The position numbers and the translations under genes are program-made. This document shows positions 36,861 to 48,500 of a DNA stretch of 64,000 nucleotides, piece after piece; positions within the stretch are counted from its first letter, which is position 1; each line of letters begins with the position of its first letter. Origin of the DNA: Cheilinus undulatus (lineage: Eukaryota > Chordata > Actinopteri > Labriformes > Labridae); the NCBI RefSeq assembly GCF_018320785.1, contig NC_054865.1, forward strand, positions 37,696,398-37,760,397. Reading direction: 5' to 3'. Under the pieces are notes generated by a model. The model ran no database searches. It was not told the origin of the DNA and saw only the letters and a list, made by a program, of their open reading frames with translations.

Positions 36861-37858
36861 AATTGTTGTTGGGGAGGCCAGATGTTGTTGTCAGCTGTGT
36901 TCGTCCCTTTACCATGAAAACATCCTCACAGGGGTTTGTGGAAAACCTGATTAATCACTGCATTGTTTTCAAGAGCTTTTTCAACTGCAGTCAGAAAAAC
37001 AATTCAGTTCTGTTCATCTGCTTTGTATTTGCATACAGCAGCAGCAAATTCAGGAGCTAAACCCCCCGCAATTATATACAAAGCCATCAGTATAGACATA
37101 CCATGCACAGTATATTCAGAAAGTATGCAGACACCATTCACTTTTTACACTTTTGTTATGTTGCAGCCTGATGTTACAGTCAATGCAGAGTGGCTAGACA
37201 GAATCCTCTCCTCAGTGCAAAACACAAGCCCACTTGGCTTTTATATGGAGTTTTTGAACAAACTCCAAGTGGATTTTTATGTGTTTTGAAGTTAGAAGAA
37301 GCTTCCATCAAGCCACTCTGCCATAAGCCCAAATTAGTGGATGGCTACAGTGATGGTTGTCCTCCTGGAACTCTGTCCCACCTTCACACAGTATCTCTGG
37401 AGCTCATGACCAATGGGTTCTTGGTCACCTCTCTTACTAAAGTGCGTCTCCCCCAGTTAGTTAGATTAGCCAGGTAACAGCTCTTGCAAGTGTCCTGGTT
37501 GTGCCAAACTTCTTCCATTTGAGATTTATGGAGGCCACTGTGTTCTTGGGAACCTTCAGTGTAGCAGATATTTTTTGTAGCCTTACCCCAAGATCTGTGC
37601 CTTGCAACAATCCTGTCTCTGAGTTTTTCAGGCAGTTCCTTTGACCTCATGGCTTGATTTTTGCTCTGATGTGCATTGTCAGTCAAGGGGCCTTCTATAG
37701 AAAAATACACGTGTGCCAATCTTACTACTACAAATAGTGGTGTGTGTGTCTGTCTGCCATGATTTGCACACCACACTGTTGCTCCAACTGTCCTAGATAC
37801 CTCTCAGAAAATTTCCTGGGTGTACTGGTTGGAAACTAGTGCTATGAATAAAGTCATA

Positions 37859-40760
37859 AATCCATCCATCCATCCAGCTTCTTCCACTTATCCAGCGTCG
37901 GGTTAAAGTGGCAGCAGGCGAAGCAAGTCAACCCAGACATCCCTCTCCCCCGTAACACTTCCCACTTCCTCCGGCGAGATTCCAAGGCACTTCCAGGCCA
38001 GAGGGGATATATAATCCTCCAGCAAGTTCTGGGTCTGCCTCGGGGTCTCCTCCTAGTAGGAGGCCTCCATAGGAAGGCGCCCAGGAGGCATCCTGATCAG
38101 GTGCCTGAACCACCCCAACTGGCTCCTTTCGACATGGAGGAGCAGCGGTTATACTTCGAGATCCCTCTGGATTTCCGAGCTCCTCACCCTATCTCAAAGG
38201 CTGAACTCTGCCACCCACCTAAGGAATCTCATTTTGACTGCTTGTATGACCATTCTCATTCTTTCCATCATTAACCAGAGTTCATGACCATAGGTGAGGG
38301 TTGGGACAAAGATCAACCGGTAAATCGAAAGCTTTGCCTTCCGGCTTAGTTCCCTCTTCACCACAACAATACGGCACAGAGCCTGCAAAACTGCTGACGC
38401 TGCACCAATCCACCTGTCAATCTCACAGTCCATTCTACTCTCACTTGTGAACAAGACCCTGAGATACTTGAACTCCTTCACTTGGGGCAAGGAGTCACTC
38501 CCCACACATAGGGGGCAACCCACAGTTTTCCAGCAGAGGACCATGGCCTCAGACTTGGAGGTGCTTATCCTCGTACCAGTCGCTTCACACTCCGCCACAA
38601 ACCACTCCAGAGCCTGCTGGAGGTCTCCAGCTGAGGAAGCCAGCAGAACCACATCATCTGCAGACACACAAAAAAAAATCACAAACAGCATTGGAGACAA
38701 AGGGCAGCACTTGCGGAGGCCAACACGCACCGGGAACGTATCCGACTCTGTGGTAAGGATGCGGACACAACTCTCACTTTGGTTATTCAGGGACTTCGTG
38801 GCTTGCCGAAGTGGCCCAGTACCACATAAGTACCTCCCACATGACCCCCTGAGGAACACAGTCATAAGCCTTCTCCAAGTCCACAAAATACATGTAGACT
38901 GGATGAGCAAACTCCCATGCTCCCTCAAGGAGCCCTGCAAGAGTAAAGAGCTGGTCCTGACTCTGAGGTTCAACAATCAGATGGAGCCTCCTTTCCAGCA
39001 CCATAGAGTAGACTTTCCCTGGGAGCTGAGTAGTATGATAGTGTTATAATTGGAGCACACCTTCCAGTCCCCTTTTTTAAAAATGTGAGCCACTACCCTG
39101 GTCTGCCACTCCATAGGCACTGTCCCAGACTTCCATGTGACATTGTAGAGGCGAGTCAGCCATGACAGCCCAACAACATCCAGAGCCTTCAGCATCTCAG
39201 GTCGAATCCTATCTATACCGGCCATCTTGCCACTGGGGAGCTTTTTGACCATCTCAGTGACATCAGTCAAGGATAAAGCTGAGCCTTCCTCAGATCCTCA
39301 TACTCCGTCTCCTCCTTGGAGAACATATTAGACGGGTTCAGGTGTTCCAGGTGTTCTTTTCACCAGTCCAAGATGTCCCCAGTCTGCGTCAGCATTTCAC
39401 TCCTGCTGGTAACAGCCTGAGCCAAACCCTGCTTTCCCCTCCTGAGTCGTCAAACAGTTTTCCAGAACACCTTTGGGGTCAACCGAAAGCCCTTCTCCAT
39501 AGCCACCCCAAACTCCTCCCACACCCAGATTTTTGCTTCCCCTTAGCAAACCAAGCCCAAAAGGCCTCCTTCTTAAGCCTGACGGCTTCCCTCACCACTG
39601 CTGTCCACCAGCAGGTTCCATGGTTGCTGCCATGACAGGCACCAATGACCTTCTGGCTACAACTTCTAGCTGCTGCTTCCGCAGCACAGGCTTTGAATAT
39701 GAACCACTCAAACTCCATGTCCCCTGCCTCCTCCAGGATACGCAAGAAGTCCTTTAAAAGGTGGGATTTGAAGACCTCAAGGACAGGGGCTTCCACCAGA
39801 CGTTCCCAGTTCACCTGCACTAAACAGTAAGGTCTACCACGTCTGTCTGTTGTCAGTTGATGGCTTTGCTCCTCTCTTCACCCGAGTGTCCAAAACCCAC
39901 GGCTGCAGATCTGACAAAAGGACAACAAAGTTGATCACTGCTCTTTGGCCTACGGTGCTCTGGTACCAAGTACACTTATGAGTACCCCTGTGTTCGAACA
40001 TGGTGTTCGTTATGGACAGTCCACGACTAGCACAGAAGTCCAATAACAAAACACCACTTGTGTTCAGATTAGACAGGCTGTCTTTCCCAGTCATCCCCCT
40101 CCTGGTGTCTCCGTCATTGCCTACATGGGCATTGAAGTCTCCCAGTATGACAATGGAGTCCCCAGGAGGCACCTTTTCCAGGACACCACCCAGAGACTCC
40201 AAGAAGGCTGGGCACTCTGAACTGCTGTTAGGTGCATATGCACCCACAACAGTCAAAGCTTGCCTCCCAGCAACCTAGGGCTGCAGAGAGGTCACTGGGG
40301 AAAACTCCAATACAGAGTCTGCCAGCTGGGGGCTTGTGAGTATCCCCACACCCGCCTGGCGCCTCTTACCCTGGGCAACTCTGGAAGTGTAGTTCCAGAG
40401 CCGGTGCTGTGCATGGAGGAGAGCCCAATTATGTCTAGCTGGTAGCGCTCCACTTCCCGCACAATCTCCAGCTCCTTCCCCACCAGAGAGGTGACTTCCT
40501 AGAACCAGTCTATGTTGCCGGGGACAGTAGTTATGGGCCTCCATCCTTGCCTGCTGCCCGGTTTCCATCGTACCCATCCCTCATGCCTATCTCTGCGGGT
40601 GGTTAGCTTACAGGGTGGCAGCTCCATGTTGTTCTTTTGGGCTGGGCCCGACTGCCACCAGACGCTCGCCGTCGAGCTACCCTCCCAGGTCTGGCTCCAC
40701 AAGGCGGCCCGGTGTCCCTATTCTGGGAGAGATGACTCCGTTCCATAGGCTCTGCTTCAT
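37859..40760 (-). mobile_element. RTE-type LINE (Rex3-like), nearly full length but broken
   Basis: Minus strand. Endonuclease pieces come first ([71 protein letters not shown]). Next are a connecting segment, reverse-transcriptase pieces (SGKMAGIDRIRPEMLKALD, ADDVVLLASSAGDLQQALEW, STSKSEAMVL, KLSIYRLIFVPTLTYGHELW) and a C-terminal domain (38113-37928). The 3' end is a short (GATG)n tail (TCCA repeats at 37861-37875 on the plus strand). The tail type and domain order are as known for Rex3/RTE elements of fish. Several frameshifts and stops make it inactive. It sits inside a Tc1-like element. Confidence 0.8.
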
Positions 40761-41084
40761 GAGGGCCTGTCACCACACAAATGCACTGTTGTGAGATGCT
40801 GAGCCATTATGCAGTTATTTGGGGGGAAAAACACCCCATGCAAATTGGCCTAATTGCATTAAGCATCTAATGAGGAGGTTGGTAACAGCACAACATACAT
40901 AAAAAAAGATTAGCTTTCTGTCTGTGAGAGCTGATGGAAGTGTGCTGCAGCTTTTATTATGCACAAACTTTCCAGAGATCAGGAAACAATTTCAGGGTGG
41001 TGCTGAAGTAAACATACTGTATCAATACTGACTTTGATTAAACGTACTGTCTGTTATTCTAATTATTTAACATGGATGGTCAGA

Positions 41085-41200
41085 ATCTGTGCAGGATGTG
41101 GATCGGATGTGACTACCCATTGTGGGTGCGGGCGGTAATGGTCAGAAATCCAGCAGGAGCAGGCATGAGCGGGATTAAGTAAAGAGTCCCGCGCAGGGTT
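41085..41200. mobile_element. Fragment of a hAT-like MITE
   Basis: GC-richer DNA with GGTGCGGGCGGTAATGG, GCAGGAGCAGGCATGAGCGG and a CGCGCAGGGTTCTAG end. This resembles the terminus of a widespread fish 'GCGGG'-type hAT MITE. It borders the right half of the split Tc1-like element. No second terminus was found. Confidence 0.4.
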
Positions 41201-41421
41201 CTAGTCAATTTGATTTACCACAGGTGGACTCCAATCAAGGGGTGGAAACATCTCAGCAAAAATTCAGAGAAATGGGAGGAACCTGAGCTTGTTATTATGG
41301 GGTACTGAGAATTCAATAAGTAGATTTATGAGAATAAACAATATTTTTTTCAACTGTAGCATCAAGCTGCAAAATAAAATTGAAAAAAGTGAAGGGGGTC
41401 TGAGTACTTTCTTTATGTGAG

Positions 41422-42563
41422 TATAACCTTAGTGACCTCCCCATGTCTTCAGCGAACTACAACACTGTAAATTCCATTCAATTCTTAATTTTCTATGATC
41501 AAGGGAAATGCTGTTTTCAACAATATCTCTAATTTAGCTGTTTAAGTCCAAAAAACTCACTCATTCACACAGAAACACACACAGAGAGCCTTAAACCAGC
41601 ACTTCCACATGTCTGGAAGCTGGTTTTTTGCTTATTTTCTGTCTGGAAGAACGGGTTCAACTCCCTATTTTCTTTAAAGAAACAAAACAGAACTAAACAA
41701 AACCTAAATTATATGATCTTCCTCCCCGTCCACTAGGATTCTTTTCCAAAATAATTGAAAGGTTTTTTTCACACTTGTTATGGGACCAGCTTTAAATGTT
41801 CATGTTCATATCCTTTTTTTTTTGTTGTTGAACAACTTCATTTTGGGTTACAGCACATCACCCACAGCACACACAAACGACAAAGGGTCCAGCCAGGGGA
41901 GAGTTATTACAGTGGTGCTAGAGAGAGTGACAGGTGGAGTTGAGTAACAAAGTCCTATTCCAGTCTGATTTGATTTGCAGCCTTATTCCTCTTCCTGGTC
42001 ATTGTCGATTTCCTGAAATGTTAGGACGGGGGCAAAGAAAGGCAGTGACGAGTTGAAGTTAAATAAACTGTAAGGAAAAAGTGGAAGATTCCACAATGGA
42101 GCAACAGATAAGAATCAGGCTGGAATGCAGCCCATCTTGCCACCACAGAGGACCATTGGAATATCAGTTTGATCCATTTTTGGTTGATAGTTTGTATGCA
42201 TGGGTGGCAAAAGGTGCTGCTTATGTTAAATACCTATAATGTTTGACAAGGTGGAGGACAGACTGAGGGGTATCTTTTCAAAAAAGAAAGGAAGAGACAA
42301 TAAGGAGAAAGTGAGTGAAGACATCAAAGACATCTAATGGATGAAAGAAGGGTCAGGTGGGAATCAGAGCTTGACAGGAGAGAAATGTTTGGATGGTGTC
42401 ACAAGGACTGAGGGCGAAGGATATCAAAGAGGCCTGAGAACAAAGAGATGACACACATTATCAGCAGCCGGAGACTGCAGTTAGTGGAGTAGATGTGCTG
42501 AGGGCAGGGTGATGCTGAATTCTGTGGAGGAAAACCCTGTAGGCGGGTGGGTCCCTGGGTTCC
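41422..42563 (-). other. syt7: syt7 3' UTR and downstream sequence
   Basis: The DNA following the syt7 stop codon on the minus strand. I see no definite end of the transcript. A short frame behind an acceptor-like sequence lies at 41983-42012 and is discussed in the findings. No other gene is visible. Confidence 0.4.
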
Positions 42564-45500
42564 TCAGGCCTTCAGAGCATGCCACTGGGCCACGGCAGTA
42601 CGAGGGCGACCTATCATGTCTTTCCAGTGTTTCACTTCCGCAGGGCCGCTCTTCCAGGAGAGATAAATCTGTGAGGAAAAAAAAAGCATCACTGTATCTC
42701 TTGTAATGTCACACAGGGGTTGATGTTATTTGTGGAGAGCTTTTTCCCCAAAAAGCTGTGGGGTATTAAGAAAAAAAAAGTCTCACAGTGGGTCTTAAGT
42801 CTAGCCCTGCTTTCAACACTAAGCCTGCCACTCTAATAGGAATTTAGCTCAAATCCAGGGATGAAAAAAGCCTTAAGAGGGAGAGATTTCACTTTCTGAA
42901 AAAGAGTAAGAAGGCTAATTCTGACACTAATGAAGATCAGACATAAGTAGAAAATGAATCCAGATCTGTACATGTCACAGAAAACACTGCTCAAGCTTTC
43001 ATTAACCTCCATTCACACACAACATATTCACCAGTGTGGTATTATAGGCTGCATGTTCTTTCTGGTCTGTAGAGAAGATAATTCATATAGTTACGATGCT
43101 AAGTATAACACCTGCAATCATACTATGCATGACAGAGAGCACAACAGCTCATTTCTGCAGTATACAGCTCAGATTATACATCTGGTGTCTGAACAAACAG
43201 GGATTTGATATCAGCTTTGGGGTCTTATAAGTATTAAAGAAAGAAATTATACATCAATGAATCTAATCCCCAAGGTACATACCTGTGCTCATGAATGGAT
43301 GGGATTAGGTTTAAATAATCAAATCAGCCAGTATGCACAAGGATTTATGCCTCCTCTGGTGAAATTTGGGTTTAGTGCTAAAATTCAATTCAGCAGTGGG
43401 GTAAAATGAAAATAAATAGAATAATGCAAAAGAAGAAACTAAAATAATGGTTTATATCAAGGATATTGTGGTTGCTGATAAGAATGTGTACATGAGTTTG
43501 TGACTGTGTGTGTGTGTGTGTGTGTGGATTCTTGTGATGTACAGCATGTGTGTTGTCTCTTTTTCTAACTCTGTGTCTTTAATTATGACCTGCCAATTGG
43601 CTGCAGATGAAAATGAGCTTCAAGCTAACTCTGGTCTAAAATTGTATGAGGCCCATTAAGAATAAATAGATAACATTGTAAAAGACCATTTGAAACAAAA
43701 TTGAAACAAATACAATATCTGACTGGTCCACTAAATTAATTTTGATTACTACTTTTGCAGGTCTAGCCTTGACTCTAGAAAGGAACTCGAGTTGTTTGCT
43801 TATGCTTTCAATAGCTATTAATCTTTGAGAAAATAAGAAATAATTAGTAAAACTGAGGGAATTAATAAACTCAGAATAAGTGACCAACAACATCAAACAT
43901 CTACTGGTAGGCGTTGAGCAAACAAGATCAATCCAATTCAAACTGCTTGAGAATAATCAGAATAAATCTCTCATTGAACACAGTGAGGCTCTATATGCAT
44001 GCTATATTTTCACAGCTGTCATACTGCCTTACTTCCTGGTCCCAAGCCTCACAAACAACATTATAACCCATCATGTCATTTTACAACCAGAATGAAAATC
44101 ATGGACAAAAACCTGCAAGATGACACTATTGATGACACCAGTACTATTAAACATAGACTGCAGAAAGAATTGGACAAAGCCTGTGTGACGTCAGCCATCT
44201 GCTTACAACAGGCGGACTCAAACTGCTTTTGAAGCCAATCCATGGCAGGCTCCATATTGAAATCACTGTCTCAACCAAACTTTGGTTTAACCTAAAAGCC
44301 TGCCCACTAAGCTTGACTTCCTTTCAACTTGCTAGCTAGCATTCTGGTTGACAGAAACATAGCTTCTACCTGTTGAGCTATCTGTCATTTAAATGTGACG
44401 CGCCAATCAGTCAACAGTGAGGTTTTTCCTAAATATAATCGAAACGATTATGGTACCAAAAAATTCACCACCGTACAGTGAGATCGCATGAAGACATTAG
44501 CTAATGAGACACATTTGGTTTTTTTGAACTGGGCTGTAAACCAGTTTATTTCTAGCGTAAAAAACGGCTTTTTAACAAGTGTTGTCTGTGCGATTTCCGG
44601 TGTTCCTGCAGCCAGCGGGTGGAAGCCAGTGGAAACTTGCCGTATTGCATTTTTTTGCACTTCCTCATTGGCTTCATTTTTCAGGACCGGAGGTTGCTGC
44701 TTGCTTGAGAAACACAACCTGTTTAGCTTAGAAAGCTTCATTATCTACTGCAATCTTAAGCTGTTTTTTTAAATGTCTGCATGTTCTGGGGGACAAGGGG
44801 AATGATTTCTTCATTGATAAAAAACTTAATGGTCTCCTCTTCCCAGTCATCTGGTCTGGTAAATTTGTTACAGGATACAAGGCATCTAACTGAGCCAGGA
44901 CACAGGCTTCAGTAAACGGTAACTGTAGCATCCCAATGTGCAAAACTTCTTTCAGACAATCATACTTCTCTTTTACAGGAGTAAAAGGAGCAATAAAACT
45001 GTTCCCACCCATAAATATTTGCTTATATGTCTGTTTATAAAGCAACTATTTCCAATAAAGCCTTCTATTTCATTGTAATTGTATTTTATCTGTCCTGAAT
45101 ATTTTAACTACACTGTATTTGCAAATTTTCTTCATATATCTTTGTTCTTTTCTCTCTTTTTGTTTTTTATTACAAACTTCAACCATTACAAGCCTCCCAT
45201 AGACAGGTGTTGAAAGTTAGCCGTGCACCTAGGACCTCTGCATGATTAAATATCACAGCATCAATGTCACTTTATGTCCATCTTAAATAAATAAGAAACA
45301 CAACAATCTAAACATATAAAGGGTTGATTTCACTCTTTCAGCCTTGATTTTTAATAGAACTTCGAGACATTTGGAAAAGCAACCCTGTTCCGATGGTGAA
45401 AAAGCATGCAATTTACAAGGACCATGAGCAAGAAGTCAAGACAACATGCCCTGTATTATCACACTGACTATGTTAGGGAGTCCCTTTTGCACACAAAACA

Positions 45501-48500
45501 TTTAATACATGAAGACAATGTAAATTTAAGGCACAGACTATAACCTGCTCTGGGCTGCACAGCATGCTCACTGCAAAGCAACTATTTTATAGTAAAAAAG
45601 CTGTTGTCAGTTTCTTCTCTGAAGATTAGTTTCTTCTATAATCATCAATATAAAGGAGGAGTGGTCTGCATGCTCCAGCAGGGGTCAGTAGAGACTGGCT
45701 CAGTGATCAGCTGCTGACTCTGTCACAGAGTCAGAACAGCACAGAGAGGAGAAGAAGAAGAGAGGAGGAAGACGGAAGAAACGAAGAAGAAGAGGGATGG
45801 AGGTACCTTCCCAATGACATCATTGCGACTGAGCCTGTCCTTGTCCATGACGGTGATAATTATGGTGGTCTCCCTCAGCACGTGGGCAGGCACGTCAAAA
45901 GGGAAGGACTCATTGAAGACGGGGTTGAGACAGCGCTTCATTACCACTGTCTTCTTCTTCTCCACACGCTTGTCCTTGTGCATCAACCACACTTTTACGT
46001 AGGGATCTGAGGAGAGGGGGGATCTGTCAGTTTATCTATTTCCTGTTAGATTCAGTGTTAGTTTATGTGCTTTTATGTATTCAAACTATTTTGAAGTGAA
46101 CAAAAACATGATTTTCTTGTTTTATTTTGAGGCAGTAGTGAAATCGAAAGCAAAAATAAAAGGAAGATAAAGAGCATTTATTTTACCAGAAGTGCCTCCG
46201 ATGTCCATGGCTTTGAGGTTGCGGGCTTTGATGATGCTCACAGTGATGGTGTTGGCTGTGGGGTTGTAGCACAGAGACACCAGCAGATCCCCTCGACTCC
46301 CCTACAGAAATTAGACACAACAACAGAGGCTTGTTTACTTTTTATTGCTTTTTCACATTGTTCTCCCTTCTGTTGCTTTCTGTGTATTTCTCTTTTTTCT
46401 CCTCTGGCTGTCTGTGTTCTCATCGTCTACCTGTCAGCCTCTCCATATTCCCCCTCTATCTCGTCTCCCACCAGCACGCTGCCACAGCTCCCCTGGGAGC
46501 ATCACGCCAGCCAGGAATGACATCACCCGTTACATTCTGTCCCGTCTTCTCTTTCCCCTCCTCCACCTCCTTCCCTCCCTCCCCCCACTTCTTCCTTCCC
46601 TTCCTTCTACTCACGCTGCCGTCGCTACACGGTTTCAGCTCCTTCCAGAACGTCTGCATGTTGGCCAGGTCCAGTTTGTTGAGTGGGATGGACACCTCTC
46701 CTATGGGGTCATTCCTGCTGAAGCGGTCATAGTCCAGGACCTGCAGGTATAGAGTCCTCTGTACCACCTTCTCATAGGGGAACCCTTAGAAAACAATGGA
46801 GAACAACATGTCACACCGATACACATAGAAAAAATAAGGTAAGGGAAAACATTTAGGGTTCTGTTAAACCTTCAAACAGGAAGGTCTCGTTCCAGTGCGG
46901 GTTCAGGTTCTTCCTCTTCACTTTGGTCTCCAGTTTGTGCTTCTTGTCTGGCAGCAAGTACAATTTGACAAACGGATCAGAAGTGCCAGAAAAGTCCTTA
47001 GCAGGTAAATCCTGGCCCTTAAGGATTTTGACGGTGAGAGTGGAGTCCTGAAAACTGTATCCAACGCTGAACTGAATACGACCCAGCTTCTCACACACCG
47101 GACCCTCGTGTTCTTCTTCCTCTGAACCTGGAGACAACTGAAAAAGGATGGAGAAGGGACACCTTCATTTATTCAATATCTTAAGTTATCTTCAGAGGAT
47201 TTATATAATTGAGCAACATTTTACTGAAGGGAAAATTACTCTTTTTTTGTTTGTTATTTACTTAATTTAAAAATGATCAAATTTAGCTTTCTTTTCATTA
47301 TTTAAGATAAGCATTCAAAACAAACTTCTCTCAGAAATCAAATTAATGTAGATTAATTTTGCTCTTTAAATGAGTATTATGCTCTCTATTGTAAAAAAAG
47401 AAACATTTTTCAATGCTGTTACTTATGACACTGATGGATTACACTGCATTATGATACAATCTGTGTTTAAAATATGAAGTTAACCACCTCACACCATCTG
47501 TGGAAAATGAAAACACTGAACTTCAAGCACTAAAGGCTTCTGGACCTCTCAGGTCATCCTCCAGACTCTGGGACCTTGATTTCCAAATAAAATGCTAAAT
47601 TCCCTTTCATCTGAAAACAGGACTTTGGACCACTGAGCAATGGTCCAGTTCTTTTTCTCCTTAGTCCAGGTGAGACGCTTACGACATCTGTGGTTCTGGA
47701 CTGGCTTGACTCTAGGAACATGACACTTGTGGTCCATTTCCTGGACCCGTCTGTGTGTGGAGGCTCTTGATACACTCACACCAGCCTTGATCAGAACTCA
47801 GATAACCCTTTAGCAGTGACCTTTTGTGGCTCACCCTCCTTGTGAAGGTTGTCAATAATTGTCTTCTGGACAAGAGTCAAGTCAGGAGTCTTCCCCATGA
47901 TTGTGGTTGTGTGAACTGAACCACAATGAGAGAATGAAGTAGACTTTTGCAAAGTATTCTAATATTTTGAGATAGTGGATTTTTTATTTTCTTGACCTGT
48001 AAGCCCTGTAAGTCATCAAGATTAAAACATTGAAGTATTGAAATGTTTCATTTTGTATGAGATGAATCTAGACTATATGAAAATTTAACTTTCTGGAGAA
48101 AATCTCAGAAAACAATAACTTTGAAATGATAATCTAATTATTTTCTATTCCTCTTTAAACCTATACCGATGCTGATGTATGCATCCCTAGCTCACATTTC
48201 ATTTCACCATGAGCCCTGTTACCATGACCCACTCTGGGACGCTGTAGGTGTAACATTTACTGGACATCTGATTTAAAGTAGAATATAATATCTTTACAGC
48301 TAAATGGCTTGGAAAAACATCTAATATATACAATAGACAGAAACATAAACTGAAGCCTTGAAATGACCATGCAGTTTTTGACAGAACAAACATGGGCAGG
48401 AGCTTTTATTATTATCGCAAAGCCCTCATCTGCAGACTGTGTTTGCTCCCTATAGAATAAACTACTAACCTGGCACACCAGATGTGTTTCACACATCCAT

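Larger units (their letters stand above)
37108..41421 (-). mobile_element. Tc1-like element split by later insertions
   Basis: The left terminus CAGTATATTCAGAAAGTATG (37108 on) and the right terminus reading GTCTGAGTACTTTCTTTATG at about 41399-41418 are an inverted pair typical of a widespread fish Tc1 family. The left part (37108-about 37710) carries, on the minus strand, the transposase N-terminus (MRSKELPEKLRDRIVARHRS, then NWGRRTLVREVTKNP). The right part resumes near 41195 (TTTGATTTACCACAGGTGGA). Everything between about 37710 and 41195 is later insertion, chiefly a LINE. The catalytic domain is absent. Confidence 0.75.

Noticed and set aside
37861-37875. (TCCA)n read as an ordinary microsatellite
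   Set aside because: It directly follows the LINE 3' end and is better explained as that element's GATG-type tail.
38447-39049. 200-codon plus-strand frame
   Set aside because: It is antisense to the reverse-transcriptase region of the RTE-type LINE, whose minus-strand motifs are clear.
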